DNA of 64,000 bases from Bacilli bacterium (GTDB taxonomy: Bacteria > Bacillota_I > Bacilli_A > RF39 > UBA660): assembly GCA_017434825.1 (NCBI GenBank), contig JAFSGC010000002.1:1-64000 (forward strand), given 5' to 3'. Of the stretch, positions 58,595 to 64,000 are shown in pieces. Both the position numbers and the translations under genes were made by a program. The notes beneath the pieces were generated by a model. The model worked only from the letters and a program-made list of their open reading frames with translations, was not told the DNA's origin and did not search any database. Position 1 is the first letter of the stretch; each line of letters starts with the position of its first letter.

Positions 58595-60340
58595 CTACCT
58601 CCTTAAAGTTAATTGTTTAACTCCCTCAAGGTACTTATTTGAAGTATTTATATCTCTCATATTACCAACAATAGTATTAACATCATCTTGTCCTAAATTC
58701 TTAATAACATTAGAAGTTAAAATATCTTCAACAGGTATTCCGTTAATTTCTTTTTTATATACTTTACCAATTCCGCGAGTAGATACAACATGTGGAATTT
58801 TTGTTTTTAATACTGCATCTCTAAATGACCACATAAATTTAAGAACATCTTCATTAGGATATAAACATTCTTCTAAATGTCTATCATAATCAAAGAAAAT
58901 ATTATCAAATCTGTCAAGAGTTGCGGCATCAAGAGCATTTCTACCAACATATTGTAAATCAGCACCCTTACCCCATGTATTTGCAGCTGCAATAATTCTA
59001 AAATCAGGATGTCTATCAATAGTTTCATGAGGAAAAGCCATATATCCATTAGCAAGCGCAGAGTTAATAACAATTAATGCAGAAGGATCAGAATTATCAA
59101 TTTCATCTAAGAAAAATACTCCACCATTTTTAAAAGCTTTATAAAACTCTGTATCCCTATAATTACCACCAGCATCAATAAATCCAGTTAGTTTAAATTC
59201 ATTAGAAGCATTATTTGTATAATACATTTTTAAACCTAAAGAATCTGCTACTTGACTAACTGCAACATTCTTACCAGAACCAGCAGGTCCGATTAGCATT
59301 ATTGGTTCATCTAATTGAATTTGTCTCAATATCTGTGGATACTTTTCATGATAAAAGCCACCATTAGTTTGTCCAACTTGATTACCATTTAAATACACAT
59401 TATATGAAACAGGAACATTTACAGTTTTAGAATATTCCTCCAAAACATTATCAAATAAATCTCTCAAAGTTTGTTCAACATTTTCTTCTAATCTATAATC
59501 ATCAATAACACGATTAATTAATTCTAAAACCTCTTTTTTAGTTATATCATCTAATTCCTTAGTAATATAATCAGTAAGTTTTTTCTTAGGATCATCAGAA
59601 GCTAAATATTCATCTAAATTTTCCTCAATCTTCGCTTTTACAGATTCCTTTGTAATTGAAACAAGTAAAGCATTTAATCCATCTAATAAAAAATCAGCAT
59701 TTTGACGAGTTTTTTTAATTAAAGGATCATTTCCTTTCTTAATAGGTTCACCATCAAGAGTAAATAATTCCCCATTTTTCATATAAGTATTAGCTTCCAT
59801 CTCAATAACTTCACTACAGAAATCCCTTAATACTTCAGCATCATTAGAAAACATTAATTCTTCATTATTATTTGTATATCCATAATAAAGTTTAGTATAT
59901 GATTTTCTACCATTAGTAACTCCAGCAATTAAATCTTTTGTTCTACCATCCCAAATAACAGAACAAAAATTCATTCTACTTTCAAGTTTTCTAAATACAC
60001 TTTCTCCACTATCTCGATAAAGTCTATTTACAAGCACATGATATTTATCAGAATCATCAATATTATAAGTACTATAATCCCTGACTGCATTACCAATTTC
60101 ATCTTGATCATATCCATTAACAGTCATAACACCAACCTGTGAATGATTAGGATCTCTATCTTCTAAATAGTTATCACACACTATTTTTGCAAAAACAACC
60201 CCATCATCCCTTTTAGTATTACTCTTAACAGTATATCCACCTGGACAATCTCTATTTAGTCTAGCAACAATATCATGGTTACTATACTCTCTCCCTTGAT
60301 ATGCTATAAATGTTCTACCACTCTTTTCATAATTACTCAT
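58595..60340 (-). CDS. MoxR-like AAA+ ATPase with N-terminal Ntn-amidotransferase-like region
   Basis: A 581-residue protein. The AAA+ module lies at about 345-520: Walker A PIMLIGPAGSGKNVAVSQVA, Walker B GGVFFLDEIDNSDPSALIVI, sensor 1 IIAAANTWG and the arginine finger region NALDAATLDRFDNIFFDY. The MoxR/CbbQ-like pattern predicts a chaperone or remodelling factor. The N-terminal 340 residues contain FCSVIWDGRTKDLIAGVTNG then LYYGYTNNNEELMFSNDAEV, similar in order to a class II glutamine amidotransferase, but without an N-terminal Cys. RBS AAGGG supports the ATG at 60340. The VWA-like gene follows immediately. Confidence 0.75.
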   Translation of the reverse strand: MSNYEKSGRTFIAYQGREYSNHDIVARLNRDCPGGYTVKSNTKRDDGVVFAKIVCDNYLEDRDPNHSQVGVMTVNGYDQDEIGNAVRDYSTYNIDDSDKYHVLVNRLYRDSGESVFRKLESRMNFCSVIWDGRTKDLIAGVTNGRKSYTKLYYGYTNNNEELMFSNDAEVLRDFCSEVIEMEANTYMKNGELFTLDGEPIKKGNDPLIKKTRQNADFLLDGLNALLVSITKESVKAKIEENLDEYLASDDPKKKLTDYITKELDDITKKEVLELINRVIDDYRLEENVEQTLRDLFDNVLEEYSKTVNVPVSYNVYLNGNQVGQTNGGFYHEKYPQILRQIQLDEPIMLIGPAGSGKNVAVSQVADSLGLKMYYTNNASNEFKLTGFIDAGGNYRDTEFYKAFKNGGVFFLDEIDNSDPSALIVINSALANGYMAFPHETIDRHPDFRIIAAANTWGKGADLQYVGRNALDAATLDRFDNIFFDYDRHLEECLYPNEDVLKFMWSFRDAVLKTKIPHVVSTRGIGKVYKKEINGIPVEDILTSNVIKNLGQDDVNTIVGNMRDINTSNKYLEGVKQLTLRR

Positions 60341-60360
60341 AGTCATCCCTTCTTTTTGTT

Positions 60361-60377
60361 ATTAACAATATGTTAAT
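60361..60377. repeat. Palindrome in the 5' leader of the MoxR-like operon
   Basis: ATTAACA-ATA-TGTTAAT has perfect seven-base arms and lies between the promoter and the ATG of the ATPase gene. It might be an operator or a leader hairpin. Confidence 0.45.
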
Positions 60378-60416
60378 ATGTCTTATCAAAAAAAAGTGCA
60401 CTCTTCTGACAATTTC

Positions 60417-60446
60417 ATTATACGACCCCTCTTCTGTTTTTGTCAA
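60417..60446 (-). promoter_or_regulatory. Promoter of the MoxR-like operon
   Basis: TTGACA (complement of 60441-60446) and TATAAT (complement of 60417-60422), 18-base spacer, both perfect hexamers. Confidence 0.8.
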
Positions 60447-60519
60447 TATGTTTTTAACAAAATATTAAAATGTTGTCATATACCTATTAAAAAATCTTTA
60501 AAATAACCACTTTATGTAT

Positions 60520-60525
60520 TATAAT
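60520..60525 (+). promoter_or_regulatory. -10 box of the HD-domain gene
   Basis: TATAAT (60520-60525), with a weak TTTAAA 17 bases upstream (60497-60502), divergent from the MoxR-like promoter. Confidence 0.5.
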
Positions 60526-60547
60526 TCAAATATAAGGAGGCGATATA

Positions 60548-61621
60548 ATGACACAATATTTAAATTTTTCAAGTAATTATTATAAAAATATTACTAAGCA
60601 TAAAGTAACCGCAAAATATGAAAATAATAATACAGCATCTGATGCATTTTTAATGTGTATTAAATCTCTTCCATATGAAGAACTAGACAATTTATGTAGT
60701 AAAATCGAATACTACTATCGATATAAAGAAAATCCAATTTCAATATCCTTAGAAGATTGTTATAAACTAACACAAGGATTTGATACAAAAGATATAAAAT
60801 GTGATAAAGACTTTAAAGAAATTCTTTTGAGATTAGCCTATGATTGTATTAATCAAGATATTACAGTAGGTTCAAAACTAAGAGAAAATTCATCAAATTC
60901 TACAACTGCATGGATTAGTCATTGCCTATACCAAGGCGAAGCTGCTGCTAATATTGCCAAATCTTTAGGACTTAATCCAGATACAGCAAGAAAATTAGGG
61001 ATACTTCATGATATTGGAAGAAAATATACACATACCTTAATGCATACAGTAGCTGGTTTCGAAATATTATCAGATGAAGGATGGACAGATGAAGCATTTA
61101 TATGCCTTACACATTCATTTATAGGTAATAAACAAACAAATAAAGGTGGACGATGCTGTGGATGTGACCCTGCTCTCCCAAACTTTTATATTGATGAAGA
61201 TGGAAATCCAAAATTTGAAGAAAATGCAACAAAAGACGATGTAACAGAATTTTTAGAAAATTATAACTATAACATATATGATTCAATTATAAATATGTCC
61301 GATTTAATGGCAACATCATATGGAATACTTTCACCATATGATAGAGTATCTGATATTGCAACACGTTCAACTCCCGATCCAAAAAATAGAAATTACTTTA
61401 AAGCAGAATTTTCTAACCTTATGTTTTATTTCTTAGAACAAACAGGTGAAATTGAACCAAATTCTATTGGAACATTAAAAGCAACATATAACATATCAGA
61501 TGAACAATTAGACAAAATATTTTATGATGTATCATCATTATTTACATATTACTTTAACAATATAAGTAGTACAAAAATAAAAGAATCACAACAAATTAAA
61601 CCAAAAGAAAACTCTAACTAA
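60548..61621 (+). CDS. HD-domain phosphohydrolase-like protein
   Basis: A 357-residue soluble protein with a central HD domain: AWISHCLYQGEAAANIAKSL, GILHDIGRKYTHTLMHTVAG and INMSDLMATSYGIL give the H...HD...D metal set, with additional His in LTHSFIG. A Cys cluster GGRCCGCDPALPNF is inserted near residue 200. The N-terminal 100 residues and the last 60 are unrecognised helices. HD enzymes hydrolyse phosphoesters of nucleotides, often signalling ones. It is divergent from the MoxR-like operon, which suggests but does not prove a joint role. AAGGAGG precedes the ATG. Confidence 0.78.
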   Translation: MTQYLNFSSNYYKNITKHKVTAKYENNNTASDAFLMCIKSLPYEELDNLCSKIEYYYRYKENPISISLEDCYKLTQGFDTKDIKCDKDFKEILLRLAYDCINQDITVGSKLRENSSNSTTAWISHCLYQGEAAANIAKSLGLNPDTARKLGILHDIGRKYTHTLMHTVAGFEILSDEGWTDEAFICLTHSFIGNKQTNKGGRCCGCDPALPNFYIDEDGNPKFEENATKDDVTEFLENYNYNIYDSIINMSDLMATSYGILSPYDRVSDIATRSTPDPKNRNYFKAEFSNLMFYFLEQTGEIEPNSIGTLKATYNISDEQLDKIFYDVSSLFTYYFNNISSTKIKESQQIKPKENSN

Positions 61622-61643
61622 AAAGTTAGAGTTAATTTTTTTA
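61610..61643 (+). terminator. Terminator of the HD-domain gene
   Basis: AACTCTAAC (61610-61618) TAAAAA GTTAGAGTT (61625-61633) then a T-run, between the HD gene and ssrA. Confidence 0.82.
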
Positions 61644-61644
61644 T

Positions 61645-62026
61645 TGGTGGAGCTGAGGAGAATCGAACTCCTGTCCGAAAATAAAGCTACATAAACCTCT
61701 ACAAGCTTAGTTAACTAATTATTCTTATACATTACCCAAGTAATTAACGACCAAGATAATGTACCAGTCTAGAGATTCTTTCTATTAGCTAGACAACTAA
61801 TAGCTATAACTCGCTAAATCGAGCTTTCTAAAAATTCACGAGTAGAAATTAAAAGAAAGCGCAGGCCATTATATTATTATTAGGCAAAAGCAACTGCTTG
61901 GTTTCCACCAAATAAGTTTGCTACTGCATTTTTAATTTTGTTTGCATTTATTTTTTTGTGTCCGTGACGTGGACATTCGACTTGCCATCTATGCTCAAAT
62001 ATTCCCGTCGAAACCAAGTCAGCCCC
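61645..62026 (-). ncRNA. ssrA: tmRNA
   Basis: tmRNA rescues stalled ribosomes and tags their products. On the minus strand the 5' end GGGGCTGACTTGGTTTCGAC (from 62026) and the 3' end GATTCTCCTCAGCTCCACCA (to 61645) are typical. GGGGCTG pairs with CAGCTCC in the acceptor stem with one G-U. The TTCGAAT-like T-arm is present. The encoded tag (resume GCA at 61945-61943) has 21 codons: ANKIKNAVAN at the start and a C-terminal NQAVAFA, then TAA TAA. The tag is long and ends AFA, unlike the usual ALAA. Confidence 0.97.
61880..61945 (-). other. tmRNA tag reading frame
   Basis: From the GCA resume codon to TAA: 21 residues, beginning ANKIKN and ending QAVAFA. The first Ala from the tmRNA itself adds one more residue to the tag. 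Confidence 0.9.
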
Positions 62027-62036
62027 ATGTACAAAG

Positions 62037-62065
62037 ATTATAGCACAAACTAAAAAATAATTCAA
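62037..62065 (-). promoter_or_regulatory. Promoter of ssrA
   Basis: TTGAAT (complement of 62060-62065) and TATAAT (complement of 62037-62042), 17-base spacer. Transcription should begin a few bases before the mature 5' end. Confidence 0.8.
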
Positions 62066-62128
62066 TGTAAACTACTACCAAAAATAGTGTCTAATAAGAA
62101 GAATTAGCATATTAAAAATTAGTTATTC

Positions 62129-62138
62129 GTGGTATACT
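62129..62138 (+). promoter_or_regulatory. Extended -10 promoter of pflB
   Basis: TGGTATACT about 25 bases before the pflB ATG; no convincing -35 box is seen, as is usual with a TG extension. Confidence 0.6.
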
Positions 62139-62159
62139 AATAATCGGAGGACGAGGCTT

Positions 62160-64000
62160 ATGGAACAATGGAAAAATTTTAACGAAGGTAGCTGGCAAAA
62201 AACAATTAATGTCAGTGATTTCATACAAAAAAACTATAAACAATATGAAGGTGATGATTCATTTTTATCTCCAAAAAGTGCTAAAACAACAAAAGTTTGG
62301 GATAAATGCGAAGAATTACTAAAAGAAGAATTAGAAAAACATGTTCTTGATATTGATGTAGACCACATGTCAGGAATAAATGCATTTGATAAAGGATATA
62401 TCTGTGAAGATGACGATGTAATCGTTGGACTACAAACAGATGCACCATTAAAGAGAATTGTAAATCCTTTTGGTGGAATTAGAATGGTATATCAAGAATT
62501 AGAAGCATACAATTATAAATTAAATCCAGAAGTAGATAAATATTTTAATGCCTATCGCAAAACACATAACCAAGGTGTTTTTGATGCCTATACTGCTGAA
62601 ATAAGAAAAGCTCGTCACGTTGGTTTATTAACAGGTCTACCAGATGCATATGGCCGTGGTAGAATCATTGGAGACTATCGACGTATAGCTTTATATGGTA
62701 TAGACTTCTTACAAGAACAAAAGAAAAAAGATTGGGACGAACTAAAAGGTCCAATGTCAGCAAAATTAATTCAACTAAGAGAAGATGTATCAATGCAATA
62801 TAGAGCATTAGAAGAAATTAAACAAATGGCTGCAACTTATGGATTTGATATTTCAAAACCAGCAAGCAATGCAAAAGAAGCAGTTCAATGGACATATTTT
62901 GGATATTTAGCAGCAATTAAAGAAAACAATGGTGCTGCAATGAGTTTAGGTAGAGTTGATGCCTTCTTCGATATCTATATTAATAGAGACTTAGAAGCAG
63001 GGCTAATTACTGAAGAAGACGCTCAAGAATTAATTGATCAATTCGTAATTAAATTACGTTTAGCAAGACATTTAAGAACTCCTGACTATGATGAATTATT
63101 TTCAGGAGACCCAACTTGGGTTACATGTAGTATTGCCGGAGTTAACGATCACAATGAACATATGGTTACAAAAAGTTCATATCGTATCCTACATACACTA
63201 ACAAATCTTAACCCAGCACCAGAACCAAATATGACAGTTTTATGGAGTGAAAAACTTCCAGAAAACTTCAAAAAATATTGTGCTAAAATGTCTATTAATA
63301 CAGACGCAATTCAATATGAAAGCGACGATTTGATGCGTCCAATCTATGGAGATGACTATGCAATAGCTTGTTGTGTATCTGCAATGCGTTTAGGAAAAGA
63401 CATGCAATTCTTTGGTGCACGTTGTAACTTAGCAAAAACACTTTTATACTCAATCAATGGTGGTATTGATGAAGTAAAAAAAGAAAAAGTATTAGATGAT
63501 TTCGAAATAATGCAAGACGAAGTTCTTGATTATGATAAAGTAAAAGAAGTATATTTTAGAGCAATAGAAAAAGTTGCTGAAATATATGCAAGTGCAATGA
63601 ACATAATTCACTTCATGCATGATAAATATGCTTATGAAGCAGGACAAATGGCACTACACGATACAACAGTACATCGTTATATGGCATATGGAGTTGCTGG
63701 ACTATCAGTAGTAGCTGACTCACTATCTGCAATTAAATATGCAAAAGTAAAACCAATTCGTGATGAAGACGGTTTAGCAATTGACTTTGAAATCGAAGGA
63801 GATTATCCACAATACGGAAATGACGATGACAGAGTTGATGATATAGCAGTTGAAATAGTTAATAAAATGTCTTCTGAATTAAAGAAACATAAAACATATA
63901 GAAATGCAGAACCTACTCTATCAGTATTAACAATAACATCAAATGTAGTATATGGTTCAAAAACAGGAGCTACACCAGATGGTAGAAAAGCCGGAATTCC
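62160..64000 (+). CDS. pflB: Formate C-acetyltransferase (pyruvate formate-lyase), 5' part
   Basis: PflB converts pyruvate and CoA to acetyl-CoA and formate by a glycyl-radical mechanism under anaerobiosis. From the ATG at 62160 613 codons are visible without a stop; the family has about 750, so the C-terminal Gly loop lies beyond the edge. Signatures include [36 protein letters not shown], and the catalytic Cys-Cys at residues 404-405 in [25 protein letters not shown] lies nine bases upstream, and TGGTATACT is an extended -10 box. pflA is not seen; the activase may follow outside the window. Confidence 0.97.
   Translation, partial: MEQWKNFNEGSWQKTINVSDFIQKNYKQYEGDDSFLSPKSAKTTKVWDKCEELLKEELEKHVLDIDVDHMSGINAFDKGYICEDDDVIVGLQTDAPLKRIVNPFGGIRMVYQELEAYNYKLNPEVDKYFNAYRKTHNQGVFDAYTAEIRKARHVGLLTGLPDAYGRGRIIGDYRRIALYGIDFLQEQKKKDWDELKGPMSAKLIQLREDVSMQYRALEEIKQMAATYGFDISKPASNAKEAVQWTYFGYLAAIKENNGAAMSLGRVDAFFDIYINRDLEAGLITEEDAQELIDQFVIKLRLARHLRTPDYDELFSGDPTWVTCSIAGVNDHNEHMVTKSSYRILHTLTNLNPAPEPNMTVLWSEKLPENFKKYCAKMSINTDAIQYESDDLMRPIYGDDYAIACCVSAMRLGKDMQFFGARCNLAKTLLYSINGGIDEVKKEKVLDDFEIMQDEVLDYDKVKEVYFRAIEKVAEIYASAMNIIHFMHDKYAYEAGQMALHDTTVHRYMAYGVAGLSVVADSLSAIKYAKVKPIRDEDGLAIDFEIEGDYPQYGNDDDRVDDIAVEIVNKMSSELKKHKTYRNAEPTLSVLTITSNVVYGSKTGATPDGRKAGI

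Noticed and set aside
1-64000. Use of UGA as Trp (Mycoplasma code), suggested by the Mollicutes-like tmRNA tag
   Set aside because: Trp is always TGG in the clear genes, none needs an internal TGA, and TGA fits as a stop for the genes ending at 12053 and 56478.
1-64000. CRISPR array, insertion sequences, prophage, tRNA or rRNA genes
   Set aside because: No regularly spaced repeats, transposase or integrase, and no tRNA-like cloverleaf other than the tmRNA end were found by reading.

Overview
This window comes from a very AT-rich, cell-walled bacterium of the Firmicutes/Bacillota. Evidence for this includes EzrA, CdaA/CdaR, FemABX-type interpeptide-bridge enzymes, sortase-anchored proteins, two T-box riboswitches, strong AGGAGG-type ribosome binding sites and sigma-A promoters. 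Trp is written TGG throughout and TGA appears to act as stop, so the standard bacterial code fits. The tmRNA tag is long and ends in AVAFA, as in Mollicutes. Together with the small compact genes this suggests an uncultured lineage of Bacilli near the Erysipelotrichia/RF39/Mollicutes branch, probably host-associated and fermentative (pyruvate formate-lyase, GH31 glucosidase). That placement is inference.

Layout. 1-12 kb: a partial membrane protein, ezrA, rpsD with a strong promoter and leader, a minus-strand block (histidine phosphatase, membrane-anchored propeller-like protein), CYTH protein plus tyrS behind a Tyr-type T-box, a YtxH/DUF948 envelope operon, a lipoprotein and trmB. 12-19 kb: a tandem pair of FemABX ligases, twin exported paralogues, a MurJ/SpoVB-type flippase with a 39-residue membrane protein, a Cse60-like protein and a HipA-like kinase. 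19-31.8 kb: leuS behind a Leu-type T-box, a sortase-anchored surface protein whose promoter spacer contains a run of ten Gs, a GH31 glucosidase, two VanY-type carboxypeptidases, a patatin-like lipase, a TIGR01212 radical SAM protein and a DUF1294 protein. 31.8-43 kb: CapA-type protein, SPFH/NfeD pair, a dehydrogenase, an M50-type protease, a repeat protein with a zinc-ribbon clostripain, and formate-THF ligase. 43-52 kb: thioester adhesin with its own sortase, S41 protease, a LolA-like lipoprotein, the c-di-AMP synthase CdaA with CdaR, and an NlpC/P60 hydrolase. 52-64 kb: 2H phosphoesterase-like protein, MFS carrier, Nudix hydrolase, LysR regulator divergent from CoaB, a small nucleotide-metabolism cluster, a MoxR-like ATPase with a partner gene and a divergent HD protein, tmRNA, and the start of pflB.

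Functionally the window is dominated by envelope biology: wall cross-linking and trimming (FemABX, VanY x2, NlpC/P60, flippase), division control (EzrA), surface display (NPKTGD protein, thioester adhesin, sortase) and c-di-AMP signalling. Aminoacyl-tRNA supply genes are controlled by T-boxes. PflB makes formate and Fhs could assimilate it.

The most notable signals are the G10 tract inside a -35/-10 spacer (a likely phase-variable switch of a surface protein), the thioester adhesin/sortase pair with a non-standard C-terminus, the MoxR-like ATPase fused to a possible Ntn-amidotransferase-like domain with a VWA-like partner, and the Mollicutes-like tmRNA tag. Almost every transcription unit ends in a clear hairpin plus U-run, many of them shared by convergent genes. 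No rRNA, tRNA, CRISPR array, insertion sequence or prophage was seen.
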